64,000 bases of DNA from Ruegeria_C sp041537905 (GTDB lineage: Bacteria > Pseudomonadota > Alphaproteobacteria > Rhodobacterales > Rhodobacteraceae), in the NCBI RefSeq assembly GCF_041537905.1, contig NZ_JBGRUO010000002.1, forward strand, positions 1-64,000, in the 5' to 3' direction. The notes under the pieces were generated by a model. That model worked only from the letters and a program-made list of their open reading frames with translations, was not told the origin of the DNA and made no database searches. Shown piece after piece: positions 42,349-51,669 of the stretch. Numbering within the stretch: the stretch's first letter is position 1; each line of letters starts with the position of its first letter. A program made the position numbers and the translations under genes.

Positions 42349-43863
42349 ATGGTCGCGCACACCTATACTGTCGCCTTTCAAGGGGTCGAGGCTCGCCCCG
42401 TCGAGGTTCAATGCGCCGTCACACCCGGCCTGCCTGCCTTTTCGGTGGTGGGCCTGCCGGACAAGGCGGTCTCCGAAGCGCGCGACCGGGTCCGCAGCGC
42501 ACTCAGCGCCATGGCCATCGCACTGCCCTCGAAACGGATCACCATCAACCTGTCGCCAGCTGATCTGCCCAAGGAGGGCAGCCATTTCGATCTGCCCATC
42601 GCGCTTGCCCTACTGGCCGCGCTGGACATCGTCCCCGCAGATGCCGCCGAGACCACGCTCGCATTGGGAGAGCTGTCCCTGGACGGCTCTCTGGTCCCGG
42701 TGGTCGGCGCGCTGCCCTCGGCGATGACCGCCGCCGAAGAGGAGCGCACGCTGCTCTGCCCCAAAGCCTCAAGCGCTGAGGCCGCTTGGGTTGGCGCTAC
42801 GCAAGTCATCGGCGCGGATACGTTGGCCGCCGTTGTACGGCACTATACCGGCCAAGCCCCGCTGGCCCCCGCGATACCGGGGGAGGTGACGCAACCTGAT
42901 GCTCAGCGCGACCTGCGCGACGTCAAGGGCCAGGAACGCGCCAAACGCGCGCTTGAGATCGCCGCTGCTGGACGCCATCATCTGATCATGATCGGCTCGC
43001 CGGGCTCTGGGAAATCCATGCTGGCCGCGCGCCTGCCGGGCCTCCTGCCACCGCTGACGGCAGTTGAGGCGCTGGAAACCTCGATGATCCAGTCGCTTTG
43101 CGGATTGCTTGACGAAGGCGGAATCAGCCGCACGCGCCCGTTTCGCGAACCCCATCACACCGCCTCGATGGCAGCGATTGTCGGAGGCGGAAAAGGTGCC
43201 AAACCGGGCGAGATCTCACTGGCCCATAACGGCGTCCTCTTCATGGATGAGTTCCCCGAGTTTCCGCGCACCGTGCTGGAAACCCTGCGCCAGCCCATCG
43301 AAACCGGCGAGGTGATGGTCGCCCGTGCCAATGCACATGTGAAATACCCCTGCCGCTTTATGCTGGTGGCCGCCGCCAACCCCTGCAAGTGTGGGCATCT
43401 GGCCGATGCCTCCCGCGCCTGCTCACGCGCGCCCATTTGCGGTGAGGATTATCTTGGCCGGATCTCGGGCCCGCTGATGGACCGGTTCGATCTGCGGCTT
43501 GAGGTACCACCGGTCGGCTTTGCCGATCTCGATCTGCCGCCGAGTGGTGACAGTTCTGCCCAGGTCGCCGCTCGGATCGCTACCGCGCGCGAGATTCAAG
43601 CCACCCGTTTCGCGTCCCACGACGGGTTGCGCCAGAACGCCGACGCGGAAGGCGGCGTGTTGGAAGAGATCGCCACGCCAGATGCCGAAGGCAAGCAGAT
43701 GCTGCTGAACGCCGCCGACCGGTTTGGCCTGTCCGCCCGCGCCTATCACCGGGTATTGCGCGTGGCCCGCACCATCGCTGATCTGGACGGCTCGGAACAT
43801 GTGCGCCGCACGCATGTGGCCGAGGCGCTCAGCTTTCGGATTTCAGCACGAGTCGCAGCCTAG
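42349..43863 (+). CDS. comM: ComM/YifB family Mg-chelatase-like AAA+ ATPase
   Basis: A 504-residue protein of the YifB/ComM family, a hexameric branch-migration helicase used in natural transformation. The N-terminal Lon-substrate-like domain (about 1-170) includes VVGLPDKAVSEARDRV. The AAA+ core has Walker A GSPGSGKSMLA, Walker B GVLFMDEFPEF, the sensor region ANPCKCG with paired cysteines, and a C-terminal Mg-chelatase segment RAYHRVLRVARTIADLDG. The ATG at 42349 follows GGGGAAAC. CtrA-like motifs lie upstream. Its TAG stop shares the CTAG tetranucleotide with the stop of convergent gshB. Confidence 0.92.
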   Translation: MVAHTYTVAFQGVEARPVEVQCAVTPGLPAFSVVGLPDKAVSEARDRVRSALSAMAIALPSKRITINLSPADLPKEGSHFDLPIALALLAALDIVPADAAETTLALGELSLDGSLVPVVGALPSAMTAAEEERTLLCPKASSAEAAWVGATQVIGADTLAAVVRHYTGQAPLAPAIPGEVTQPDAQRDLRDVKGQERAKRALEIAAAGRHHLIMIGSPGSGKSMLAARLPGLLPPLTAVEALETSMIQSLCGLLDEGGISRTRPFREPHHTASMAAIVGGGKGAKPGEISLAHNGVLFMDEFPEFPRTVLETLRQPIETGEVMVARANAHVKYPCRFMLVAAANPCKCGHLADASRACSRAPICGEDYLGRISGPLMDRFDLRLEVPPVGFADLDLPPSGDSSAQVAARIATAREIQATRFASHDGLRQNADAEGGVLEEIATPDAEGKQMLLNAADRFGLSARAYHRVLRVARTIADLDGSEHVRRTHVAEALSFRISARVAA

Positions 43864-44792
43864 AGTCGCGCTTCGATGGCCCGCCAGATTTTCTCGGCGA
43901 TATTGACACCGTCAAAGCGCTCAAGTTCCTGAATACCGGTGGGTGAGGTCACGTTGATCTCGGTCAGATAGTCCCCGATCACGTCGATGCCCACAAAAAT
44001 CTGCCCCTTTTCCTTGAGCAGGGGCCCGATCGCGGCGCAAATCTCCAGATCGCGCTCGCTGAGGCCGATCTTTTCCGGCCGACCGCCCACATGCATGTTC
44101 GAGCGGGTCTCGCCCGCCGCAGGCACCCGGTTGATCGCCCCCACCGGTTCACCATCCACAAGGATCACCCGCTTGTCGCCATTGCTGACATCGGGCAGGA
44201 ATTTCTGCACGATCAGCGGCTCGCGGCTGAACCCGGTGAAAAGCTCGTGCAGCGAGCTCAGGTTACGATCATTCGCGTCCAGACGGAACACGCCTGCGCC
44301 GCCATTGCCATAAAGCGGCTTGAGGATGACATCGCCATGTTTGGCCTTGAACGCCTTGATCGTGTCGAGATCGCGAGCAATGGTCGTGGGCGGTGTCAGG
44401 TCCGGGAAATCCAGCACCAGCAGTTTTTCGGGATAGTTGCGCACCCAGAACGGGTCATTGACGACCAGCGCCTGCTCCTTGAGCCGGTCCAGCAGATGGG
44501 TAGATGTGATGTAATGCATGTCAAAGGGCGGGTCCTGGCGCAGCCAGATCACGTCAAATTCCGCCAGATCGACCTCGCGCTCGGGTCCCAGCACCGCAGG
44601 ATCACCCGCGACGCGCTGCACGCTCATATCCTGACCATGCGCGGTGATGCGACCTTCTTGATAAGCCAGCTTGTCGGGGCTGTAGAAAAACAGCGAATGG
44701 CCGCGCGCCTGCGCTTCTTCGGCGAGGCGAAAGGAACTGTCGGCGTTGATGTCGACGTCCCCGATCGGGTCCATCTGAAAGGCGATTTTCAT
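43860..44792 (-). CDS. gshB: Glutathione synthase
   Basis: A 310-residue ATP-grasp enzyme joining gamma-glutamylcysteine and glycine. It begins KIAFQMDPIGDVDINADSSF, followed by VIWLRQDPPFDMHYITSTHLLD, the ATP-grasp loop DVILKPLYGNGGAGVFRL, and FVGIDVIGDYLTEINVTSPTGIQEL with the metal ligands. It is convergent with comM, with stop codons sharing bases. Upstream on the same strand are yraN and rsmI. Confidence 0.96.
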   Translation of the reverse strand: MKIAFQMDPIGDVDINADSSFRLAEEAQARGHSLFFYSPDKLAYQEGRITAHGQDMSVQRVAGDPAVLGPEREVDLAEFDVIWLRQDPPFDMHYITSTHLLDRLKEQALVVNDPFWVRNYPEKLLVLDFPDLTPPTTIARDLDTIKAFKAKHGDVILKPLYGNGGAGVFRLDANDRNLSSLHELFTGFSREPLIVQKFLPDVSNGDKRVILVDGEPVGAINRVPAAGETRSNMHVGGRPEKIGLSERDLEICAAIGPLLKEKGQIFVGIDVIGDYLTEINVTSPTGIQELERFDGVNIAEKIWRAIEARL

Positions 44793-44852
44793 GGCGCGCT
44801 CCTCATGATCTGCCCGCTACATGGCGCAGCCGGGCGGCAGGTTCAATGGGGA

Positions 44853-45239
44853 TCACACCTGACCAAAGGCGTTCTCGATAATTTGAAACCTGCCCATTGT
44901 GTCCACAAGCGCCACATCAAAACGCGCCTCGCTATTCTGGCCGGAGGGTTCGGTTGCCAGAAACTCCTCCGCTGCAGAATAGATCCGCTGCATCTGCTTT
45001 GGGCCTAATGAGGCTGCGGCATGGGCGAAATCGCGGCTTTGCTTGACCTCTGCAAAGATCAGCCCATCGGGGCCGCGCAGGATCAGATCAATCTCACCCG
45101 CCGCGCCGCGCCAGCGGCGATGGATCACCGCGAAACCCTGTTCACCATAGGCCGAGGCAATGCGATCCTCGGCGGCCTCTCCGGTGCGATGGTTCAGATA
45201 GCCGCGCCGGACCCGATCCGACCTGTCATGTTTTACCAA
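44853..45239 (-). CDS. yraN: YraN family protein (UPF0102), endonuclease-like
   Basis: A 128-residue protein with a restriction-endonuclease-like core: GEAAEDRIASAYGEQGFAVIHRRWRGAAGEIDLILRGPDGLIFAEVKQS (E, D, E-x-K pattern). It overlaps rsmI by 14 bp on the same strand. The cluster rsmI-yraN with a divergent LpoA gene repeats the arrangement seen across proteobacteria. The cellular role is unsettled. Confidence 0.85.
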   Translation of the reverse strand: MVKHDRSDRVRRGYLNHRTGEAAEDRIASAYGEQGFAVIHRRWRGAAGEIDLILRGPDGLIFAEVKQSRDFAHAAASLGPKQMQRIYSAAEEFLATEPSGQNSEARFDVALVDTMGRFQIIENAFGQV

Positions 45240-46080
45240 GTTTCAGCGCCCTTTGGTAAAGCGGGCGGCGTGGCAGCGAATACATCCGTGCCACCAATTC
45301 CGCCGCATCCTTGACCGAATGTGACTCGAGCGCCGTTAACAAAGCGTTTTCGACATCCTCCTCGCTGGCGGCAACCTGCCGGGCGCGGTCGACCAGCAGC
45401 ACGATTTCACCCTTCACGCCCTGCGCCTTGAGCGCGGCGGCAAGCTCGGACAATGTCCCGCGCCTGACCTCTTCGAATTTCTTGGTAAGCTCGCGGCACA
45501 GCGCCGCCTGCCGGTCGCCCAGCACCGCCGCCATGTCCGCCAGACTATCGGCGACCCGTTTGGGCGATTCGTAAAAGGCCAGCGTGCCCGGCACATCGCG
45601 CAGCTCTTCCAGGCGGGTGCGGCGGGCCTTGGTCGCATTGGGTAGAAACCCTGCAAAAAAGAACGCATCCGTCGGCAATCCGGCCAGCGTCAACGCCGCC
45701 AGAACCGCCGAAGGACCGGGCGCCACGGTCACATTATGCCCGGCCTCTGCCGCCGCCCGGCTCAGATCATAGCCGGGATCGGCAATCAGCGGCATACCCG
45801 CCTCAGAGGCATAAGCCACGGATTTTCCATCCGAAAGTGCCTCCAGCAGCCGCGCGCGCGTGCCCGCGCCGCTATGGTCGTGATAGGCCACAATCCGCCG
45901 TCCTTCGAGCGGCACGCCATGAATATCCATCAGGTGGCGCAAACTGCGTGTATCCTCGGCGGCGATCACCTCGGCAGAGGCCAGCACATCCAGCGCGCGC
46001 AGCGTGATGTCGCGGGCCGTCCCGATAGGCGTGGCAATAAAGTAAAGGCCGGGGGACAATCGGAGTTTCTGGAAATTCAA
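45226..46080 (-). CDS. rsmI: 16S rRNA (cytidine(1402)-2'-O)-methyltransferase
   Basis: A 284-residue SAM-dependent methyltransferase acting on the ribosomal decoding site. Characteristic segments: GLYFIATPIGTARDITLRALDVLASAEVIAAEDTRS, VAYASEAGMPLIADPGYDLSRAA, VAPGPSAVLAALTLAGLPTDAFFFAGFLP and the C-terminal DAAELVARMYSLPRRPLYQRAL. It is divergent from the LpoA-like gene and overlaps yraN by 14 bp. Confidence 0.95.
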   Translation of the reverse strand: MNFQKLRLSPGLYFIATPIGTARDITLRALDVLASAEVIAAEDTRSLRHLMDIHGVPLEGRRIVAYHDHSGAGTRARLLEALSDGKSVAYASEAGMPLIADPGYDLSRAAAEAGHNVTVAPGPSAVLAALTLAGLPTDAFFFAGFLPNATKARRTRLEELRDVPGTLAFYESPKRVADSLADMAAVLGDRQAALCRELTKKFEEVRRGTLSELAAALKAQGVKGEIVLLVDRARQVAASEEDVENALLTALESHSVKDAAELVARMYSLPRRPLYQRALKLGKT

Positions 46081-46166
46081 AGCTGGACCCGCCTTTCATG
46101 ACGTTTATTATCGCGGCCTGTCCGCAGGCGGCCGCCCGGATGCAGGATCAGGGAGTTTTCATTTAG

Positions 46167-47339
46167 ATGTTTGCGTTTTTCAAGCCCACCCGCAAATTTG
46201 CCAAAACGGCGCTTGCGCTGACAACTGCCGGATTTCTGGCCGCATGCGACCTGCCCGCAACGAGCGGAGGCCCCAGCATCAACACCTCGAAACCGGTGCC
46301 GGTCGCGCTGCTGGTGCCCAAGGGCTCAGCCCGCGCCGGCGACGCCTCGATGGCGCAGAGCCTTGAGAATGCCGCGCGTCTGGCGATGGCGGATCTGCAG
46401 AACGTGCAGATCGACCTGCGCGTCTATGACACGGCAGGCAATGCCGGAACCGCCTCGGCAGTCGCGACACAGGCGGTTGATGAGGGGGCCAAAATCATCA
46501 TCGGACCGGTTTATTCGCAAGCGGTGAATGCCGCCGGGCTTTCGGTTCTGAACAAAAACATCAACGTTCTGTCCTTCTCGAACAACACCAATATCGCGGG
46601 CGGCAATGTCTTTGTGCTTGGCTCCACCTTCGAGAATTCGGCCGTCCGACTGACCAGCTATGCGGCCCGTCAGGGCAAAGGCCGGATGGTTGTGGTCTAC
46701 AGCAATGACGAGGGCGGCCAGCTCGGCAAAGCCGCCATCGAGAACGGCATTCGCAAAAGCGGTGCCACGCTGGCCGGCTCGGTCCCGTATGACCGGTCAC
46801 AGCAAGGTGTGATCAACGCGGTTCCGCAGGTGAAAGCGGCGGTGGACAGCGCAGGCGACGCCTCGGTGTTTCTGACCTCGACCACGGCGGGCGCATTGCC
46901 GCTCTTTACGCAACTGCTGCCCGAAGCGGGTGTGTCCAACGCCACCACGCAGTTCATCGGTCTGACCCGCTGGGACATCCCGGCGCAGACGCTGGCACTG
47001 CCCGGCGTTCAGGGCGGTTGGTTCGCGCTCCCTGATCCGAGCAAAAGCCAGAATTATCGCGCGCGCTATCAATCCACCTATGGCAGCGCCCCGCATCCGA
47101 TCAGCGGATTGGCCTATGACGGTATCGCGGCAATCGGGGCCTTGGTCGGATCGGGTAAGTCCAACGCCCTGACCGGCGCGGCGCTGACACAAGGGGCTGG
47201 TTTCCAGGGCGTCGGCGGTATATTCCGCCTGTTGCCGAATGGCACGAACCAACGGGGATTGGCAGTGGCCACGATCCAGAACAAACAGGTGGTTGTGATT
47301 GACCCTGCTCCACAAACATTCTCCGGTGCCGGATTCTGA
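46167..47339 (+). CDS. Penicillin-binding protein activator (LpoA-like) lipoprotein
   Basis: A 390-residue lipoprotein: lipobox AGFLAAC at about 21-27, then a type I periplasmic-binding fold (PVPVALLVPKGSARAGD, AKIIIGPVYSQAVNAAG, INVLSFSNNTNIAGGNVFVLGSTFE, LALPGVQGGWFALPDPSKSQNYRARY). This is the LpoA/Leu-Ile-Val-binding-like family that activates PBP1A from the outer membrane in E. coli. AGGGAG precedes the ATG. It overlaps glnD at its 3' end. Confidence 0.8.
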   Translation: MFAFFKPTRKFAKTALALTTAGFLAACDLPATSGGPSINTSKPVPVALLVPKGSARAGDASMAQSLENAARLAMADLQNVQIDLRVYDTAGNAGTASAVATQAVDEGAKIIIGPVYSQAVNAAGLSVLNKNINVLSFSNNTNIAGGNVFVLGSTFENSAVRLTSYAARQGKGRMVVVYSNDEGGQLGKAAIENGIRKSGATLAGSVPYDRSQQGVINAVPQVKAAVDSAGDASVFLTSTTAGALPLFTQLLPEAGVSNATTQFIGLTRWDIPAQTLALPGVQGGWFALPDPSKSQNYRARYQSTYGSAPHPISGLAYDGIAAIGALVGSGKSNALTGAALTQGAGFQGVGGIFRLLPNGTNQRGLAVATIQNKQVVVIDPAPQTFSGAGF

Positions 47340-50127
47340 TCCAGAAAAAATCCAGCGCATAACGCCTGATCTGGCCGGCGATCTGATCTGCCCACCGGAT
47401 CGGATTTTTGACCCCGCCCAGATTATGGGTCAGATCGAGGCGCTTGCTGCCGAGGGCGCGGACAATGCCGCGCTGCGCAGCGAGGTGGTGGCGATCCTGC
47501 GTGACACTCAAAAGGCGGGGCGCAACGCAATTGCCACGGCTTTTGCCGAGCAGCCCTTTGCCGCGCGCCCGCTGACCCGGTCCTACACCTATCTGACCGA
47601 TGGCATGGTGCGCACCGCACTTTATGTGGCCAGCGAGATCCTGCACCCGCTGGCGAACCCGACCCGGTCCGAGCGCATCGCCGTGGTGGCCGTAGGCGGC
47701 TATGGACGTGGCGAGATGGCCCCCTTTTCCGATGTCGATCTGCTGTTTCTGACGCCCTACAAGATCACCGCCTGGGCCGAGAGCGTGATCGAATCCATGC
47801 TCTATATCCTGTGGGATTTGCGGCTGAAGGTCGGGCATTCCTCGCGCACCATCCGGGATTGTGTGCGCATGGGCCAGGAGGATCAGACGATCCGCACCGC
47901 CATGCTGGAGCAACGTTTTCTCGCCGGGCATGCGCCGCTGGCCGAGGAACTGGTCGAGACCCTGAAGGCGGAAATGTCCGACCGGACCGGGCGCGAATTC
48001 ATCGAAGCCAAGCTGGAAGAACGCGAAAAGCGCCACCGCAAGCAGGGCCAGCGTTATATGGTCGAGCCCAATGTCAAAGAAGGCAAAGGCGGGCTGCGCG
48101 ACCTGCAATCGCTCTACTGGATCGCCAAGTATATCTACGGCGTTCAAGACGTGGCCGAACTGGTCGGGCTGGGCCTGTTCGAAGCCGAGGAATTCGAGAC
48201 ATTCGTTCAGGCCGAAGAGTTCCTCTGGGCGGTGCGGTCACATCTGCATCTGGTCACCGGACGCGCCACTGAACAGTTGAGCTTCGACCTGCAAGTCGAA
48301 GTGGCCGATCGCATGGGCTATACCGACCGCGCCGGGCGGCGGGCGGTCGAGGTGTTCATGCAGCGTTACTTCCGCGAAGCGACCGCAGTGGGCGAGTTGA
48401 CCCGGATATTCCTGACCAAGCTGGAAGCCGCCCACAAGAAAAGCGGCCCGCTGCTGGAGCGGATTTTCCGTCGCAAGCGCCGGGTAAAGGCGGGCTACAA
48501 GGTGGTCCATAACCGGTTGGATATCGAGGACCCCGAGGCCTTTCTGGCCGACAAGGTGAACCTGCTGCGCCTGTTCGAAGAGGGTCTGCGTACCGGGATG
48601 CTGATCCATCCGGATGCGATGCGGCTGGTCACAGCCAATCTGGACCTGATCGATGATGATATGCGCAACAACCGCGAGGCGCGGCGCATTTTCCTTGATC
48701 TGTTGCTGAAACACGGCAACCCCGAACGCGCGCTGCGTCGGATGAACGAGTTGGGCGTATTGTCTGCCTTCATCCCCGAGTTCGAACCCATCGTCGCGAT
48801 GATGCAGTTCAACATGTATCACAGCTATACGGTGGATGAGCATATCATCCAGTGCATCATCAACCTCGCCCAGATCGAGCGTGGCGAACTGGTCGAATCG
48901 CTACCGCTGGCCTCGGGCATTCTTGAGGCGGGGATCGATCGCAAGGTCATCTATGTGGCGCTGCTGCTGCATGATATCGGCAAGGGGCGCGAGCAGGATC
49001 ATTCGATCCTCGGCGCTCAGATCGCGCGCAAGGTCGCGCCGCGTCTGGGGTTGAGCAAGGCGGACTGCGAGACGGTGGAATGGCTGGTGCGCTATCACCT
49101 GCTGATGTCGGACATGGCGCAGAAACGCGACATTTCGGACCCGCGCACCGTGCGCGATTTCGCCAAGGCGGTGAAAACGGTCAAGCGGCTGGACCTGCTG
49201 ACGGTGCTGACGGTTTGTGATATTCGTGGTGTTGGCCCCAATACCTGGAATAACTGGAAAGCCACCCTGCTGCGCGCCCTGCATGCGGAAACCAAGCGGG
49301 CGCTGGAAACCGGGATGGAGGACCTGAACCGTGCCAATCGCGGGGCCGGTGCCAAAAAGGCGCTGCGGGCCGCGTTGGACAATTGGTCGAAAGCAGACCT
49401 CAAGACGGAAACCGGGCGCCATTATGACCCCTATTGGCAGGGTCTGAACCTGTCGGCCCATGTGAAATTCGCCGAGATGCTGCGCGCGCTGGAGGAGAGC
49501 GGCGATGCCGGCGCGATGGAAATCCGGCTGGACCCGGATGAAGATCGCGATGCCACCCGCGCCTGTTTTGCAATGGCGGATCATCCGGGCATCTTCGCCC
49601 GCGTTGCAGGCGCGCTGGCACTGGTCGGCGCAAACGTGGTCGATGCCCGCAGCTACACCACCAAGGACGGCTATGTGACGGACGCGTTCTGGATACAGGA
49701 TGCCGAAGGTCACCCCTATGAGGCTGCCCGCCTGCCGCGCCTGACGCAGATGATCCAAAAGACCCTTAAGGGTGAGGTGGTCGCCAGCGATGCCTTCAAA
49801 TCGCGCGACAAAATCAAGAAGCGGGAACGGGCGTTCAACGTCCCGACCCATATCACCTTCGACAATGACGGCTCGGAAATCTACACGATCATCGAGGTCG
49901 ATACACGCGACCGCCCCGGCCTGCTCTATGATCTGGCCCGCGCGCTGGCCGCCTCGAATGTTTATGTCGCCAATGCGGTCATCGCGACCTATGGCGAGCA
50001 GGTGGTCGACACCTTCTATGTGAAGGATATGTTCGGTCTGAAATACTATTCCGAAGGCAAGCAGCACGCGCTGGAAAGCCGATTGCGCCAGGCCATTACC
50101 GATGGTGCGGAGCGCGCCGATTCATGA
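47299..50127 (+). CDS. glnD: [Protein-PII] uridylyltransferase / uridylyl-removing enzyme
   Basis: A 942-residue nitrogen sensor that adds or removes UMP on PII. The nucleotidyltransferase motif is GGYGRGEMAPFSDVD (about 133-147). Next come the central domain, an HD domain with LLHDIGKGREQDHS, and two C-terminal ACT domains (about 745-820 and 860-940) that bind glutamine. The start is uncertain: TTG at 47299 has AGGTGG in front but overlaps the previous gene by 41 bp; GTG at 47326 is an alternative. murJ begins in an ATGA overlap. Confidence 0.93.
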   Translation: MTLLHKHSPVPDSDPEKIQRITPDLAGDLICPPDRIFDPAQIMGQIEALAAEGADNAALRSEVVAILRDTQKAGRNAIATAFAEQPFAARPLTRSYTYLTDGMVRTALYVASEILHPLANPTRSERIAVVAVGGYGRGEMAPFSDVDLLFLTPYKITAWAESVIESMLYILWDLRLKVGHSSRTIRDCVRMGQEDQTIRTAMLEQRFLAGHAPLAEELVETLKAEMSDRTGREFIEAKLEEREKRHRKQGQRYMVEPNVKEGKGGLRDLQSLYWIAKYIYGVQDVAELVGLGLFEAEEFETFVQAEEFLWAVRSHLHLVTGRATEQLSFDLQVEVADRMGYTDRAGRRAVEVFMQRYFREATAVGELTRIFLTKLEAAHKKSGPLLERIFRRKRRVKAGYKVVHNRLDIEDPEAFLADKVNLLRLFEEGLRTGMLIHPDAMRLVTANLDLIDDDMRNNREARRIFLDLLLKHGNPERALRRMNELGVLSAFIPEFEPIVAMMQFNMYHSYTVDEHIIQCIINLAQIERGELVESLPLASGILEAGIDRKVIYVALLLHDIGKGREQDHSILGAQIARKVAPRLGLSKADCETVEWLVRYHLLMSDMAQKRDISDPRTVRDFAKAVKTVKRLDLLTVLTVCDIRGVGPNTWNNWKATLLRALHAETKRALETGMEDLNRANRGAGAKKALRAALDNWSKADLKTETGRHYDPYWQGLNLSAHVKFAEMLRALEESGDAGAMEIRLDPDEDRDATRACFAMADHPGIFARVAGALALVGANVVDARSYTTKDGYVTDAFWIQDAEGHPYEAARLPRLTQMIQKTLKGEVVASDAFKSRDKIKKRERAFNVPTHITFDNDGSEIYTIIEVDTRDRPGLLYDLARALAASNVYVANAVIATYGEQVVDTFYVKDMFGLKYYSEGKQHALESRLRQAITDGAERADS

Positions 50128-51665
50128 AGCAGATCCGGCTGCTCTCGGGGTTTTTCACCGTTGGATTCTGGACTCTGGCCAGCCGCATCCTCGGCTTTGT
50201 CCGCGAGATCCTGATCACCGCCTATATCGGCCCCGGCCCGGTGATGGATGCCTTTGTCGCCGCGTTCCGCCTGCCCAACATGTTCCGCCGCTTCTTTGCC
50301 GAAGGCGCGTTCAACGCGGCCTTTGTGCCGATGTTTTCCAAACGCCTCGAAGGGGGCGAGGACGCGCGCGGCTTTGCCAATCAGGCCTTCAACCTGCTTG
50401 GTCTGGCGGTGCTGGCGCTGGTGGGGCTTGGCATGGTCTTCATGCCTGCGCTGGTCTGGGCGACCGCAGGCGGCTTTGCCGGGGATGCGCGGTTTGATCT
50501 GGCGGTTGGCTATGGTCATGTGGTCTTTCCCTACATCCTGTTCATGGCGCTGGCGGCGCTGTTTTCCGGCGTGTTGAACGCCACCGGGCGCTTTGCCGCC
50601 GCTGCTGCCGCGCCGGTCCTGCTGAATATTCTGGCCTGCAGTGCCATGCTGATCGGCGCGCTGAGTGACGGTGATGTCATCACCTGGCTGATCTGGGTGA
50701 TCCCGATCGCAGGCGTGGCACAACTGGCGCTGGTCTGGGGCGCGACCGAGCAGGCGGGTATCCGCATCCGGCCCGGACTGCCCCGGCTGACGCCCGAGAT
50801 GCGCCATATGGTGGCTGTTGCCGTTCCCGCGGCGCTGGCGATGGGGGTTACCCAGATCAATCTGGTGGTGGGACAACTGGTCGCCTCACAAACCGAAAGC
50901 GCGGTCAGCTGGCTGTTCGCGGCGGACCGGTTTTATCAATTGCCGCTGGGCGTGGTGGGCATTGCCGTCGGCGTGGTGCTGCTGCCGGACCTGTCACGCA
51001 AGCTACGCGCGGGCGATGAAACCGGCGCACGCAATGCCTATTCCCGCGCCGGAGAGTTCACGCTGATGCTGTCGCTGCCTGCTGCGGTGGCCCTGGTCAC
51101 CGTGCCGCTGCCACTGATCTCGGTTCTCTTTGAACGCGGCGCGACCGGAGCCGAAGACAGCGCAGCCATGGCACTGGCAGTGGCGATCTATGGTCTGGGC
51201 CTGCCCGCTTTCGTGCTGCAGAAACTGCTGCAACCGCTGTATTTCGCGCGCGAGGACACCAAGACGCCGTTTCGCTACGCGGCGGTGGCCATGGTGGTGA
51301 ACGCGGTGCTTGCCTTTGGCCTCTACCCGGTTGTGGGATGGATTGCCCCGGCCATCGCGGCCTCGGTCGCAGGCTGGGCGATGGTCGCTTTGCTGGCGCT
51401 GGGATCGTTTCGCATGGGCGCGGTGGCGCAGCCCGATGACCGGTTTCGCACACGTGCCTGGCGGATCGCGCTAGCCTCGGCGCTGATGGGCGTGGCACTC
51501 TACATCGTCAACCAGATCTTTGGCTGGGTTTTTCAGGTGCCCGGATGGCGCTACCCCGCGCTGCTTGCATTGGTGCTGTTCGGCAGCCTCGCCTATTACG
51601 TGGCCGGGCACATGCTGAGCGCCTTCCGCCTTGGTGAATTGCGGCGGATGATGCGCCGCAACTGA
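50124..51665 (+). CDS. murJ: Lipid II flippase MurJ
   Basis: A 513-residue polytopic protein of the MOP superfamily with about fourteen hydrophobic segments, moving lipid II across the inner membrane. Family features include the N-terminal SRILGFVREILITAYIGPGPVMDAFVAAFRLPNMFRRFFAEGAFNAAFVP and AADRFYQLPLGVVGIAVGVVLLPDLSR. The coupling to glnD through ATGA is a common alphaproteobacterial arrangement. It converges on the rhomboid-like gene with only 4 bp between stops. Confidence 0.95.
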   Translation: MKQIRLLSGFFTVGFWTLASRILGFVREILITAYIGPGPVMDAFVAAFRLPNMFRRFFAEGAFNAAFVPMFSKRLEGGEDARGFANQAFNLLGLAVLALVGLGMVFMPALVWATAGGFAGDARFDLAVGYGHVVFPYILFMALAALFSGVLNATGRFAAAAAAPVLLNILACSAMLIGALSDGDVITWLIWVIPIAGVAQLALVWGATEQAGIRIRPGLPRLTPEMRHMVAVAVPAALAMGVTQINLVVGQLVASQTESAVSWLFAADRFYQLPLGVVGIAVGVVLLPDLSRKLRAGDETGARNAYSRAGEFTLMLSLPAAVALVTVPLPLISVLFERGATGAEDSAAMALAVAIYGLGLPAFVLQKLLQPLYFAREDTKTPFRYAAVAMVVNAVLAFGLYPVVGWIAPAIAASVAGWAMVALLALGSFRMGAVAQPDDRFRTRAWRIALASALMGVALYIVNQIFGWVFQVPGWRYPALLALVLFGSLAYYVAGHMLSAFRLGELRRMMRRN

Positions 51666-51669
51666 CCGC

